A DNA stretch of 64,000 nucleotides from Bradyrhizobium archetypum (GTDB taxonomy: Bacteria > Pseudomonadota > Alphaproteobacteria > Rhizobiales > Xanthobacteraceae): the NCBI RefSeq assembly GCF_013114835.1, contig NZ_JAAVLW010000002.1, forward strand, positions 248,001-312,000, given 5' to 3'. The position numbers were made by a program, and so were the translations under genes. The notes under the pieces are model-generated. The model saw nothing but the letters and a program-made list of their open reading frames with translations, ran no database searches and was not told where the DNA came from. Positions 36,786 to 45,210 of the stretch are shown piece by piece. Every line of letters begins with the position of its first letter. Positions within the stretch are counted from its first letter, which is position 1.

Positions 36786-37541
36786 GTGATCCTTCATCCA
36801 ACAGATATGGAACAGACGCTCGATTTGCCACCCGGTTATACTTTGGTCGCGTTGCGCGAGCTCGGCGACGCCTTTGCCCATGCTTGCGAGATCGCGGCGG
36901 AAGCGGGGGCGGGGACGCTGGTATGGGTGCGCCGTTACGATCTGGTCGAGTTCGCCGTGGTGCTCGAACCCGACGAGCCGCTGAGATCGGCGCGCCGGGC
37001 GTTGTTTGCCGGCATGAATGCGCTGGCGGATGCGATTGCCGCCCATTGTCCGCCGGAGCGGGAGGTCATGTTCGACTGGCCTGACGCGGTCAGGTTCGAC
37101 GCGGGATTGCTTGGCGGCGGGCGGCTTGGCTGGCCCGCTGAATGCACCGAAGACGACATACCATCATGGCTCGTTTTCGGTGTGATCCTGCGGGCGGCCG
37201 CCATGGCGCATGTTCCGGAGGTGCAGGCGGCTGCAGGCGTGTCGTTGCTGAGCGAAGGTTTCGAGATGGTCGATACCGACGCGATCATCGAAAGTTTTAG
37301 CCGCCACCTGATGGCCGCGTTCGATCGCTGGAAGGAACGCGGTTTTGAGACGATCGCGCGTGACTATCTGGAGCGGCTTCCCAAGAGCAAGGCCGGCGAG
37401 CGCCGGGGCATCGACGTCAACGGCGATCTTCTGGTCAGCCTGCCGGCGGGTGGGGGACCGCCGGAGAGGAGCAGTCTTGTGGATGCGCTTGGACGCGCGG
37501 CTTGGTATGATCCGCAGGCACGCGGTCCAAAATTCGGATGA
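36786..37541 (+). CDS. Biotin/lipoate-protein-ligase-like protein with DUF4444-type tail
   Basis: A 251-residue protein. Residues about 15-180 resemble the BPL/LplA/LipB fold (DLPPGYTLVALRELGDAFAHA, VMFDWPDAVRFDAGLLGGGR), but the canonical biotin-ligase GRGRxG motif is not visible. The C-terminal 60 residues (ERRGIDVNGDLLVSLPAGG) match the DUF4444 tail that accompanies this branch. Start is GTG 36786 or ATG 36807. It is the first gene of the rightward accessory run. Whether it modifies a protein or binds a cofactor for formate dehydrogenase is unknown. Confidence 0.72.
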   Translation: MILHPTDMEQTLDLPPGYTLVALRELGDAFAHACEIAAEAGAGTLVWVRRYDLVEFAVVLEPDEPLRSARRALFAGMNALADAIAAHCPPEREVMFDWPDAVRFDAGLLGGGRLGWPAECTEDDIPSWLVFGVILRAAAMAHVPEVQAAAGVSLLSEGFEMVDTDAIIESFSRHLMAAFDRWKERGFETIARDYLERLPKSKAGERRGIDVNGDLLVSLPAGGGPPERSSLVDALGRAAWYDPQARGPKFG

Positions 37542-37548
37542 GGCGGAT

Positions 37549-38121
37549 ATGCTAAAGTTTCCGCGGACCATCAGGCTGGACCCGTCGGATACCTTTGTTT
37601 TCGAGCGGGCGGCGGAACCCGGTGAATGGGCGGTTTCCGGCGCGTTCGTTTTCTGGAACCAGAATCCAGCGACGCTCGGCTCCAAGCAGCGCGTGGCGCT
37701 GCGCTCGGGCTTTCTTGGGATCAACAGCCTTGGATGGTCGACGCTTGCCATTGTTACCGAAGCGAGCGAAGCGGAGCGGCAGGCTATGATCGAGCGGCTC
37801 GCAACCCAGTTGCTGGAGAAATTCGGTGCGCCTGATGCGGAGGCCGCGCGGCTTGCCGCCGAGGAGGAGATCGCGTTCGCGGCATCGCTCTGCGATCATC
37901 CGCCGCAGACCCTGCTTGCCGTTCAGCGCAACGTTGAAGGTGGCGAAATCCGCGAACGCTTTCGAACCCTAAAAGCCCGTCCCGTCGCCGCGGACGCCGA
38001 CCGGTTGCACACCCATGCCAGCGCCTTTACCTACCATGAAGTGGAAGGCGATGTTGAACCCGCTGAAGAGGTCGATCTTCGCGGGCTGATCAGGACCAAC
38101 GCCAAAACGGATCGTACATGA
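37549..38121 (+). CDS. DUF6505-like formate dehydrogenase-locus protein
   Basis: A 190-residue soluble protein with no signal peptide or cysteine cluster. Recognisable stretches are FPRTIRLDPSDTFVFERAA, GEWAVSGAFVFWN, SGFLGINSLGWSTLAIVTEA and HTHASAFTYHEVEGDVEP. I recall this as a small rhizobial family (DUF6505) found beside DUF6352; that name is from memory. GAGGCGG precedes the ATG and the gene lies seven bases after the ligase-like gene. A 14-bp tandem duplication at its end separates its stop from the next start. Confidence 0.7.
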   Translation: MLKFPRTIRLDPSDTFVFERAAEPGEWAVSGAFVFWNQNPATLGSKQRVALRSGFLGINSLGWSTLAIVTEASEAERQAMIERLATQLLEKFGAPDAEAARLAAEEEIAFAASLCDHPPQTLLAVQRNVEGGEIRERFRTLKARPVAADADRLHTHASAFTYHEVEGDVEPAEEVDLRGLIRTNAKTDRT

Positions 38122-38134
38122 CGGATCGTACATG
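38107..38134 (+). repeat. Exact 14-bp tandem duplication across a stop/start junction
   Basis: ACGGATCGTACATG occurs twice head to tail at 38107-38120 and 38121-38134. The first copy ends in the ATGA that stops the DUF6505-like gene; the second ends in the ATG that starts the DUF6352 gene. With a single copy the two genes would overlap by ATGA. Confidence 0.9.
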
Positions 38135-39154
38135 AGAGAATTCTGGGTCGCCTCGGGCCACCACCTCACGCGCCGCGCCGACCACGGCGGTCTCGTCGCG
38201 ACGCCCGAACTGATCATGGCCTATCTGGCGCGGCCCGAATTGATGCCGCCGGCCGACGCCTGCGAGGCCGAGCGCCGTCTGCATGCGAGCCTGATGACCG
38301 ATCCGCTGCGCCCGGTGTCGAGCGCGGATATTGCCGCGCTCGCCGATGCCGACGCGCGCGAAAACTGGTCCTTCATGATGAATTTTCGTGACCGGCTGCT
38401 GGCGGCGCCGTCGCTGGAGGCGGTCTATGTCGCTCTGGCGCGCAAAGGGGCCGGCGATCTGCCACCGATCTTCCTGTCGCAATTGTGCCATCTGATCCTG
38501 CGCAACGCGCTCGAAGGCTGCGACGATCCTTACATATTGCGCGCCGCGGAGCTGTTCTATCGCAGTCAACTGGCCGCCGTTCACGAGGGCACGTTGTTGC
38601 TTGCCGATGCCGAAGTGATCGAGGCGGAGCAGCACGCCGAGCACGACCTGCATTCGTCGCCGCTGACGGCCATGCTGCAGCGGCCGAAGTCGTTCGGCGA
38701 GATGGACGTGATGGACGATGAAAACGCCTGGACCTACTGGTCGCGATCGGACGCGCATGCAATGGTCATGAATCTCGGCGGCAACGCCAAGGCGCGCGCC
38801 GCGCTGTGCCGGGTCGTCGAGCGCTGGATCGCGCATCTGCTCGGCATTGCCGTCAGCGTCGAAAATATCCCCACGATCGAGGATCGCGACTGGCGCTGGT
38901 TCATCGGTCTCGACAGCGAGGCGACGCGGATCGGCAACGCGCTGTGGCGGGGCGAGCGGCTGGAGAACGGCATTGCCGAACGAATCGTCGCCTTGATGCG
39001 GCTGACCTTCGACGATACGCGTGTGGTGGATGAGCGGGTCGGCGACAAGCCGGTCTACCTCATCCTTGCCATGGGCGCCGACAAGCTGGTGAAGTTGAAG
39101 CCGCAAAATCTGGTCGCGGGGTTGCCGCTTGCGGCAGCCGCGAGTGTCACGTGA
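38132..39154 (+). CDS. DUF6352-family formate dehydrogenase-locus protein
   Basis: A 340-residue soluble protein beginning MREFWVASGHHLTRRADHG. Other striking stretches are LVATPELIMAYLARPELMPP, ENWSFMMNFRDRLL, FLSQLCHLILRNALEGCDDP and DVMDDENAWTYWSRSDAHAM. It is helical in character with conserved His and acidic residues but has no recognised catalytic signature. I match it to DUF6352 from memory. Its position among maturation genes suggests a role in assembling or supplying formate dehydrogenase. Its start was shifted by the 14-bp duplication. Confidence 0.72.
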   Translation: MREFWVASGHHLTRRADHGGLVATPELIMAYLARPELMPPADACEAERRLHASLMTDPLRPVSSADIAALADADARENWSFMMNFRDRLLAAPSLEAVYVALARKGAGDLPPIFLSQLCHLILRNALEGCDDPYILRAAELFYRSQLAAVHEGTLLLADAEVIEAEQHAEHDLHSSPLTAMLQRPKSFGEMDVMDDENAWTYWSRSDAHAMVMNLGGNAKARAALCRVVERWIAHLLGIAVSVENIPTIEDRDWRWFIGLDSEATRIGNALWRGERLENGIAERIVALMRLTFDDTRVVDERVGDKPVYLILAMGADKLVKLKPQNLVAGLPLAAAASVT

Positions 39155-39176
39155 GCCGCCGAAGGGAGGATGGTCG

Positions 39177-39683
39177 ATGATGGAGGCATCCCGCGAGGTC
39201 GGTGTGGTGGTGCGGCGCCGTTCGATCGACAATCCCTGGATCGACCAGGTGTGGTCGCCGGCGATGATCCTGGACGATGTGCCCGCGGCCGCGCCGTGGA
39301 CCGTGCTCTCCACCGACGCGGACGCGACGACGTATTATGCGGGCCCGGCCAGCATCGATCTGTTCAGCTCGGACACTGCGAATTATCGCGATAACCTTGC
39401 CGATGGCACGCCGCGCATCTGGGTTGCGTTGCGACGGCAGCACGGCGGCGCCGAACTCGAATTGACGAAAGTCACCGCCGACCCGACCGAAGGGGAAGCG
39501 CTGTTCGAAAGTGGTTGTGAGGTGATCGGCACCGTACCGATGCCCCCTGAAATCGCCGCATGGATTGCGGCCTTTGTCGATCAATTCCACGTCGAGCGCG
39601 TCTTTCACAAGCGCAAGCGGGATCGCGCTAGCGGCGACCGGCCGCGCGTGCCGGGAGATCGACCGGATGAGGGACGCAGATGA
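39177..39683 (+). CDS. DUF3305-domain protein
   Basis: A 168-residue protein with the DUF3305 features VGVVVRRRSIDNPWIDQVWSP and RIWVALRRQHGGAELELTKV, then FVDQFHVERVFHKRKRDRA. GAAGGGAGGA precedes the ATG at 39177 with six bases between. The C-terminal tail is rich in Arg, Asp and Pro. DUF3305 and DUF3306 genes are consistently paired beside formate dehydrogenase genes in proteobacteria; their biochemical role is unknown. It overlaps the DUF3306 gene by four bases. Confidence 0.86.
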   Translation: MMEASREVGVVVRRRSIDNPWIDQVWSPAMILDDVPAAAPWTVLSTDADATTYYAGPASIDLFSSDTANYRDNLADGTPRIWVALRRQHGGAELELTKVTADPTEGEALFESGCEVIGTVPMPPEIAAWIAAFVDQFHVERVFHKRKRDRASGDRPRVPGDRPDEGRR

Positions 39684-40384
39684 GTGGTCCGGACGAAACC
39701 GATCGGGACATTGGCTTTCTGGCGCGATGGTCGCAGCGCAAGCAGGAGGCAAAACAGGCCGAGCCGAAGCGGGAGACGCAAGCTGAGCAAATCGTCAGGT
39801 CGGTAGAGCAACCGGCAACGCCACCCGGAGCCGCCAAGCCCGAGTTCGATCTCTCGACCTTGCCAAAGCTTGAGGAGCTGACAGGAAGCACTGATATCAC
39901 CGCCTTTTTCCGCAAGGGCGTTCCCGAGCATTTGCGGAATGCGGCCTTGCGAAAATCCTGGGCGCTCGATCCCGCGATTCGCAATTACGTCAGTCCCGCT
40001 CTCGAATATGCCTATGACTGGAATGCGCCGGGCGGCGTTCCCGGCGGCGGTGAGCTTGGCGCAAGCGTGGATGTGGCCCGGATGGTGTCGCAGATCATGG
40101 GTGAGCCTGCGGCGGAAACCACGAGTTCCAATGCGAATTCCAGAATAGAGGCGGTAGGCGCTTCGCCACAGCCGGCTGACCGCGAACTCCTGGCAAGGCC
40201 ACAGGAGGAGCTTCCCGAGGAGGCTTTACGACGGTCGGACAACCCGGCGACGGAAATAGAACGCGCTTCAGAGGCGAAACAGGATGCCAGGGAACCCGTG
40301 GCGTTGGACGAATCCGAGGCAGCAAAACCTGTTGCATCGCAGCAACCGGTGCGACGTCATGGCACCGCAAAACCGATTGTTTAG
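39680..40384 (+). CDS. DUF3306-domain protein
   Basis: A 234-residue protein. The N-terminal DETDRDIGFLARWSQRKQEA and the central DLSTLPKLEELTGSTDITAF, VPEHLRNAALRKSWALDPAI and YDWNAPGGVPG are the DUF3306 hallmarks. The last 90 residues are acidic, Ala/Glu-rich and probably disordered. It is translationally coupled to the DUF3305 gene. No enzyme motif is visible. Three inverted repeats follow its stop codon. Confidence 0.86.
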   Translation: MSGPDETDRDIGFLARWSQRKQEAKQAEPKRETQAEQIVRSVEQPATPPGAAKPEFDLSTLPKLEELTGSTDITAFFRKGVPEHLRNAALRKSWALDPAIRNYVSPALEYAYDWNAPGGVPGGGELGASVDVARMVSQIMGEPAAETTSSNANSRIEAVGASPQPADRELLARPQEELPEEALRRSDNPATEIERASEAKQDAREPVALDESEAAKPVASQQPVRRHGTAKPIV

Positions 40385-40400
40385 ACAAAAGTATTTGCGG

Positions 40401-40478
40401 ACATAGGCCCCTCCTATGTTAGAGATTCCCTGCTTGGAATAATTCCAGTTCTAAGATGTGTGCCTCAATAAGAGGCAC
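40401..40478 (+). promoter_or_regulatory. Three inverted repeats ahead of the HTH-TorD gene
   Basis: Within 78 bases lie ACATAGG-cccct-CCTATGT (40401-40419), the 13-base palindrome TGGAATAATTCCA (40435-40447) and GTGCCTC-aataa-GAGGCAC (40460-40478). None is followed by a T run, so they are not typical terminators. They occupy the only sizeable gap in the accessory run and could be operators for the DNA-binding domain of the next gene product; the last may also act as an RNA hairpin. Confidence 0.5.
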
Positions 40479-40512
40479 TTGGGCGCGGGGCAGGGGAGAA
40501 GTCGGTAGCACC

Positions 40513-41298
40513 ATGCGTGATGCCGGACTGGAACTAGCTATCAAGGCAGCAGGTGGCGTCGGATCGCTGGCGCGGGGCTTGGGCATTGCTCAGCCGTCAG
40601 TTTCGGCATGGTCGCGCATTCCCGCAGAACGCGTTCTCGCCATCGAGGCGCTGACACGGGTCGACCGCTTTGTGCTGCGCCCCGATCTCTACGGATCATC
40701 AGAAGATCAGGTGACATCGAAATCCGAAATCGACCAGATCGATCAGCTCCGCGCCGCGGAATACGGCCTGTTGTCGTTGCTGCTCGGCAAAGCGCCTGAC
40801 GCCGAGACGCTCAAGCGCGTTGCGACACTGAAGGGTGATGCATCCGATCTCGGCATGGCCCATGTCGAACTCGCTTCCGCCGCTGCGGCGACGGATGACC
40901 GGGCCGCAAGCAAGGAGTTCTTCGATCTCTTCATCGGGGTCGGCCGTGGCGAACTGCTGCCCTATGCTTCCTATTACCTGACCGGCTTTCTTCACGAGCG
41001 TCCGCTGGCGCGGGTGCGCGAGGATCTGCGGGCGCTCGGAATCGAGCGTGCGGGCACCTCGCGGGAGCCGGAAGATCACATCGCTATCCTGCTCGAAGTC
41101 ATGGCTGGCCTTGCGCGCGGCGACTTCGAGGCCGAGTTCGCCGAACAGGTGCGCTTTTTCGAGCGTCATCTCAAGCCGTGGGCGGCGCGGATGTTCGCCG
41201 ATCTGGAAATGTCGCAAGCGGCGCGCTTCTACCGCGCCGTCGGCCGCACCGGCCGTGTCTTTATGGAATTGGAATCCGAGGCCTTCACGCTGTCCTGA
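40513..41298 (+). CDS. HTH-TorD fusion: YdaS-like DNA-binding domain joined to a TorD-family redox chaperone
   Basis: A 261-residue protein with two parts. Residues 1-60 (LAIKAAGGVGSLARGLGIAQ, then PSVSAWSRIPAERVLAIEAL, ending FVLRPDLYG) have the layout of YdaS/Cro-type helix-turn-helix proteins. From about residue 70 it is a TorD/DmsD-type chaperone (LRAAEYGLLSLLLG, ELLPYASYYLTGFLHERPLA, and the signature SREPEDHIAILLEVMAGL). TorD proteins bind Tat signals of molybdoenzymes during cofactor insertion; the Tat-exported FdhA is two genes downstream. The start at 40513 removes the hairpin from the coding region; ATG 40456 is possible. The fusion suggests a chaperone that also regulates transcription, which is inference. 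Confidence 0.84.
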   Translation: MRDAGLELAIKAAGGVGSLARGLGIAQPSVSAWSRIPAERVLAIEALTRVDRFVLRPDLYGSSEDQVTSKSEIDQIDQLRAAEYGLLSLLLGKAPDAETLKRVATLKGDASDLGMAHVELASAAAATDDRAASKEFFDLFIGVGRGELLPYASYYLTGFLHERPLARVREDLRALGIERAGTSREPEDHIAILLEVMAGLARGDFEAEFAEQVRFFERHLKPWAARMFADLEMSQAARFYRAVGRTGRVFMELESEAFTLS

Positions 41299-41335
41299 CG
41301 ACGGCGGTGAGGCGACGTGATAATGGGAGAACGCA

Positions 41336-41551
41336 ATGAGCAAGCCATCTGATGATAAAGGCAAGTCACGGGCCACAGGGATGGATCGGCGCAGCCTGTT
41401 TCTGATGGGTGGTTCGGCGGTCGCGGCAGCAGCCGTTGTGCCGCTCACGGGCGGCGAGGCGGCCGCGGACGAGTCGCAGGCCGAGCGCGTCAAGGCGCGC
41501 TACAAGGAAACCGATCACGTCAAGAACTACTATCGCGTCAATCGCTATTGA
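41336..41551 (+). CDS. Formate dehydrogenase region Tat-signal small protein
   Basis: A 71-residue protein whose first half is a Tat signal (MDRRSLFLMGGSAVAAAAVV) and whose mature part is only about 30 residues (ESQAERVKARYKETDHVKNY, ending RVNRY). It matches the small formate-dehydrogenase-region Tat-target family, found directly upstream of fdhA in many proteobacteria. Its stop overlaps an ATG 14 bases before the fdhA start. It may be a small structural subunit or a decoy for the Tat chaperone. GGGAGAACGCA precedes the ATG. Confidence 0.88.
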   Translation: MSKPSDDKGKSRATGMDRRSLFLMGGSAVAAAAVVPLTGGEAAADESQAERVKARYKETDHVKNYYRVNRY

Positions 41552-41564
41552 TGGGACCACGCAC

Positions 41565-44531
41565 ATGTTGATGAAGCGAAGAGACGGATCCGCAGGCAGG
41601 GCGCGTTTGCAGGGTATCGCTGCCGGCCTCGCGTCGGGAGTTCTCGACCGCCGTACGTTCCTGCGGCGGTCCGGTCTGGCGGCCGGTGCGGGCGCCGCGA
41701 TCGGCCTGATGCCGCTCGGCTCGGTGCGCAAGGCGCAGGCGGGGCCTGAAAAGGTCGGCGCGCCAACCGAAATCAGGAAGAACATCTGCACGCATTGCTC
41801 GGTCGGCTGCACGGTGGTCGCCGAAGTGCAGAACGGCGTCTGGGTCGGCCAGGAGCCGGCCTGGGACAGCCCGATCAATCGCGGCTCGCATTGCGCCAAG
41901 GGCGCGGCGGTGCGCGAACTCGTGCACGGCGACCGTCGGCTGAAATATCCGATGAAGCTCGTCAACGGCGAGTGGCAGAAGATCTCGTGGGACCAGGCCA
42001 TCAACGAGATCGGCGACAAGATGATGGAAATCCGCGCCAAGTCCGGCGCCGATTCCGTCTATCTGCTCGGCTCCGCAAAGTTCTCCAACGAGGGCGGCTA
42101 TCTGTTCCGCAAATTCGCGGCGTTCTGGGGCACCAACTCGATCGATCACCAGGCCCGCATCTGTCATTCGACCACCGTCGCCGGCGTCGCCAATACCTGG
42201 GGCTACGGCGCGATGACGAATTCCTACAATGACATGCGCAACTCGAAGACGATCGTCTTCATGGGGTCGAATGCGGCAGAGGCGCATCCGGTGTCGTTGC
42301 AGCACATCCTGTCCGGCAAGGAACTCAACCGCGCCAACGTGTTCGTGCTTGATCCGCGCTTCACCCGCACCGCGGCGCATGCCACCGAATATGTCCGCTT
42401 CCGCGGCGGCACCGATATCGCCGTGATCTGGGGCATGCTGCATCACATCTTCGCCAATGGCTGGGAAGACAAACAGTTCATCCAGCAGCGCGTCTATGGC
42501 ATGGACCAGATCCGCGCCGAAGTCGCGAAATGGACGCCCGAAGAGGTCGAACGCGTCACCGGCATTCCCGGCGAGCAGCTCAAGAAGGTCGCCGAGACCT
42601 TTGCCAAGCAGAAGCCGTCGGCCTTTGTCTGGTGCATGGGCGGTACCCAGCACACCGTCGGCACCGCCAACGTTCGCGCTTATTGCAACCTGCTGCTGGC
42701 GACGGGCAATGTCGGCGGCTTCGGTTCAGGCGCTAACATCTTCCGCGGCCATTGCAACGTGCAGGGCGCAACCGATATCGGCCTCGATATCGTGACGCTG
42801 CCGCTCTACTACGGCCTTGTCGAAGGCGCCTGGAAGCACTGGGCGCGCGTCTGGGAGGTCGAATATGATTACCTGCAGTCGCGTTTCGATGAAGTCCCGG
42901 CGAAGGCGGGCCGTCCGGCGCGCACCCGCAAGCAGAACATGGAACTGCCGGGCATTCCGTGGACCCGCTGGTTCGATGCGACGCTCGCCAACCCTGATGA
43001 CGTCGATCAACGCGACGCCGTGAAGGGCGTGGTCATCATGGGCCATGGCGGCAACACCGTGCCGCGCATGACGGAGATGGTGAAGGGCCTCGAAAAGCTC
43101 GAGCTGCTCGTGGTCGCCGATCCGCATCCGACGACCTTCGCCGCGATTTCCGAGCGCAAGAACGGCACCTACCTCTTGCCGGCCTGCACGCAGTTCGAGA
43201 CCTCGGGCTCGCGCACGGCCTCCAACCGCTCGCTGCAGTGGGGCGAGCAGATCGTCAAGCCGATCTTCGAAGCGAAGGACGATTACGAGATCATCTACCG
43301 GCTGTCGGAAAAGCTCGGCTTCGCCGACAAGATGTTCAAGAACATCAAGGTCGAGGACAAGCGGCCGTCGCCCGAAGACCTGCTGCGCGAAATCAACCGC
43401 GGCGGCTTCTCGACCGGCTATTCCGGCCAGTCGCCGGAAAGATTGAAGGCGCACATGAAGAACCAGGGCAAGTTCGACCTGGTGACCTTGCGCGCCAAGG
43501 CGGACGAGCCCGAGATCGGCGGCGACTATTACGGCCTGCCCTGGCCGTGCTGGGGCACGCCGCAGATCCGGCACCCGGGGACGCACACGCTCTACAACAC
43601 CAACCTGCACGCCAAGGACGGCGGCGGCACATTCCGCGCCCGTTTCGGCGTGGTCTACGAGGAGAAGCAGCCGGACGGTTCGGTGAAGAACGTCAACATG
43701 CTGGCCGAAGGCTCCTACAGCAAGGGATCCGAGCTGACCGACGGCTATCCCGAGTTCACCTATGGCGTGCTCAAGAAGCTCGGCTGGGACAAGGATCTTA
43801 CCGCGGACGAACTTGCCACCATCAACAAGATCGGCGGCAACAACCCTGATAGCGTCGGCTGGGCGGTCGACCTGTCCGGCGGCATCATTCGCGTCACGCT
43901 GGAGCATGGCGTGATGGCCTATGGCAACGGCAAGGCCCGCGCGGTGGCGTGGAATCTGCCCGATCCCGTGCCGGTGCACCGCGAGCCGATCTACACGGCG
44001 CGGCCCGATCTCGTCGCGAAGTATCCGACGCGTCCGGACGGGCGCCAGTTCCGCATGCCCAATCTCGGCTTCTCGATCCAGAAGGCCGCGGTGGAGAAGG
44101 GACTGGCCAAGCAATTCCCGATCATCCTGACCTCGGGACGCCTCGTCGAATACGAAGGCGGCGGCGAGGAAACCCGGTCGAACAAATGGCTCGCTGAATT
44201 GCAGCAGGACATGTTTGTCGAGGTCAACACAGTCGATGCCGCCGAGCGCGGCATCAAGGACGGCGGCTGGGTCTGGGTGTTCGGTCCGGAGAACGGCTCG
44301 AAGGCGCGCGTCAAGGCGCTGGTTACCGACCGCGTCGGCAAGGGAGTGGCATTCATGCCATTCCACTTCTCCGGCTGGTTCCAGGGCGTCGACCAGCGCG
44401 GCAAGTATCCGAAGGGCAACGACCCGATCGTGCTCGGCGAAAGCGTCAACACGATCACGTCCTACGGCTACGACCCGGTCACAGGCATGCACGAGGGCAA
44501 GGTGACCCTCTGCCAGATCCAAGCGGCGTGA
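41565..44531 (+). CDS. fdhA: Formate dehydrogenase catalytic (alpha) subunit, Tat-exported molybdopterin oxidoreductase
   Basis: A 988-residue catalytic subunit that oxidises formate to CO2 in the periplasm. The Tat signal is DRRTFLRRSGLAAGAGAAIG. The N-terminal 4Fe-4S site is ICTHCSVGCTVVAEV with the fourth Cys in GSHCAKGAA. The molybdenum ligand is Cys200 (HQARICHSTTVAG), where some relatives use selenocysteine; the adjacent His is the catalytic one. Molybdopterin-binding and C-terminal dinucleotide-binding domains follow (WCMGGTQHTVGTANV, ILTSGRLVEYEGGGEETRS). The frame is open to 41409, but the true start is ATG 41565 or 41571. fdhB and fdhC follow closely. Confidence 0.96.
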   Translation: MLMKRRDGSAGRARLQGIAAGLASGVLDRRTFLRRSGLAAGAGAAIGLMPLGSVRKAQAGPEKVGAPTEIRKNICTHCSVGCTVVAEVQNGVWVGQEPAWDSPINRGSHCAKGAAVRELVHGDRRLKYPMKLVNGEWQKISWDQAINEIGDKMMEIRAKSGADSVYLLGSAKFSNEGGYLFRKFAAFWGTNSIDHQARICHSTTVAGVANTWGYGAMTNSYNDMRNSKTIVFMGSNAAEAHPVSLQHILSGKELNRANVFVLDPRFTRTAAHATEYVRFRGGTDIAVIWGMLHHIFANGWEDKQFIQQRVYGMDQIRAEVAKWTPEEVERVTGIPGEQLKKVAETFAKQKPSAFVWCMGGTQHTVGTANVRAYCNLLLATGNVGGFGSGANIFRGHCNVQGATDIGLDIVTLPLYYGLVEGAWKHWARVWEVEYDYLQSRFDEVPAKAGRPARTRKQNMELPGIPWTRWFDATLANPDDVDQRDAVKGVVIMGHGGNTVPRMTEMVKGLEKLELLVVADPHPTTFAAISERKNGTYLLPACTQFETSGSRTASNRSLQWGEQIVKPIFEAKDDYEIIYRLSEKLGFADKMFKNIKVEDKRPSPEDLLREINRGGFSTGYSGQSPERLKAHMKNQGKFDLVTLRAKADEPEIGGDYYGLPWPCWGTPQIRHPGTHTLYNTNLHAKDGGGTFRARFGVVYEEKQPDGSVKNVNMLAEGSYSKGSELTDGYPEFTYGVLKKLGWDKDLTADELATINKIGGNNPDSVGWAVDLSGGIIRVTLEHGVMAYGNGKARAVAWNLPDPVPVHREPIYTARPDLVAKYPTRPDGRQFRMPNLGFSIQKAAVEKGLAKQFPIILTSGRLVEYEGGGEETRSNKWLAELQQDMFVEVNTVDAAERGIKDGGWVWVFGPENGSKARVKALVTDRVGKGVAFMPFHFSGWFQGVDQRGKYPKGNDPIVLGESVNTITSYGYDPVTGMHEGKVTLCQIQAA

Positions 44532-44545
44532 GAGGAGAATAGATC

Positions 44546-45142
44546 ATGGCTCGCGTCAAATTTCTTTGTGATGCCGACCGTTGCATCGAATGCAATGCCT
44601 GCGTCACGGCCTGCAAGAACGAACATGAAGTGCCGTGGGGCATCAATCGCCGCCGCGTCGTCACGATCAATGACGGCAAGCCCGGCGAGCGCTCGGTCTC
44701 CATGGCCTGCATGCACTGCACGGATGCGCCGTGCGCTGCGGTTTGCCCGGTGTCGTGCTTCTACACCACCGCCGACGGGGTCGTGCTACACTCCAAGGAC
44801 CTCTGCATCGGCTGCGGCTACTGCTTCTACGCCTGTCCGTTCGGCGCGCCGCAATATCCCAAAGTCGGCAATTTCGGATCGCGCGGCAAGATGGACAAGT
44901 GCACCTACTGCGCGGGTGGGCCGGAAGCCGACTCGACGCCGGCCGAATATGCCAAATACGGCGCCAACCGCCTGGCCGAAGGCAAGCTGCCGATCTGTGC
45001 CGAGATGTGCTCGACCAAATCGCTGCTCGCCGGAGACGGCGCGATCATCGCCGAGATTTACAAGGAGCGGGTGATGAAGCGCGGTTACGGGTCCGGCATG
45101 TGGGGCTGGAAGACGGCCTATAGCGATTCACCGACCGGCTGA
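44546..45142 (+). CDS. fdhB: Formate dehydrogenase iron-sulfur (beta) subunit
   Basis: A 198-residue electron-transfer subunit with four 4Fe-4S clusters: CIECNACVTACKNEHEVP, CMHCTDAPCAAVCPVSCF, CIGCGYCFYACPFGAPQ, and CTYCAGG paired with CAEMCSTKSLL. There is no signal peptide or membrane anchor; it is exported with the alpha subunit and passes electrons to the cytochrome b. AGGAGAATA precedes the ATG and the gene starts 14 bases after fdhA. Its length matches the short FdhB of the Wolinella type rather than E. coli FdoH with its membrane anchor. Confidence 0.95.
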   Translation: MARVKFLCDADRCIECNACVTACKNEHEVPWGINRRRVVTINDGKPGERSVSMACMHCTDAPCAAVCPVSCFYTTADGVVLHSKDLCIGCGYCFYACPFGAPQYPKVGNFGSRGKMDKCTYCAGGPEADSTPAEYAKYGANRLAEGKLPICAEMCSTKSLLAGDGAIIAEIYKERVMKRGYGSGMWGWKTAYSDSPTG

Positions 45143-45150
45143 TGCAACGG

Positions 45151-45175
45151 CCGCTGCGCCTGTCAGGCGCGGCGG
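45151..45175 (+). promoter_or_regulatory. Intercistronic hairpin between fdhB and fdhC
   Basis: CCGCTGCGCCT and AGGCGCGGCGG pair over 11 positions (one G-T) around a three-base loop, nine bases after the fdhB stop. There is no T run, so it is more likely an RNA stability or attenuation element than a full terminator. Confidence 0.5.
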
Positions 45176-45210
45176 CAACGTAATTCCGATCATCGAAAGG
45201 CGTTGTGCAA

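Noticed and set aside
40455..40480. Terminator before the HTH-TorD gene
   Set aside because: The hairpin GTGCCTC/GAGGCAC has no T run and the downstream genes are in the same operon-like order, so it is listed as regulatory structure.
42726..44522. A 598-codon reverse open frame
   Set aside because: It is the antisense shadow of fdhA; composition is Leu/Asp/Arg/His-biased and no motif is visible.
41565..44531. Selenocysteine codon in fdhA
   Set aside because: The metal-ligand position is TGT (Cys200) and the frame has no internal TGA.
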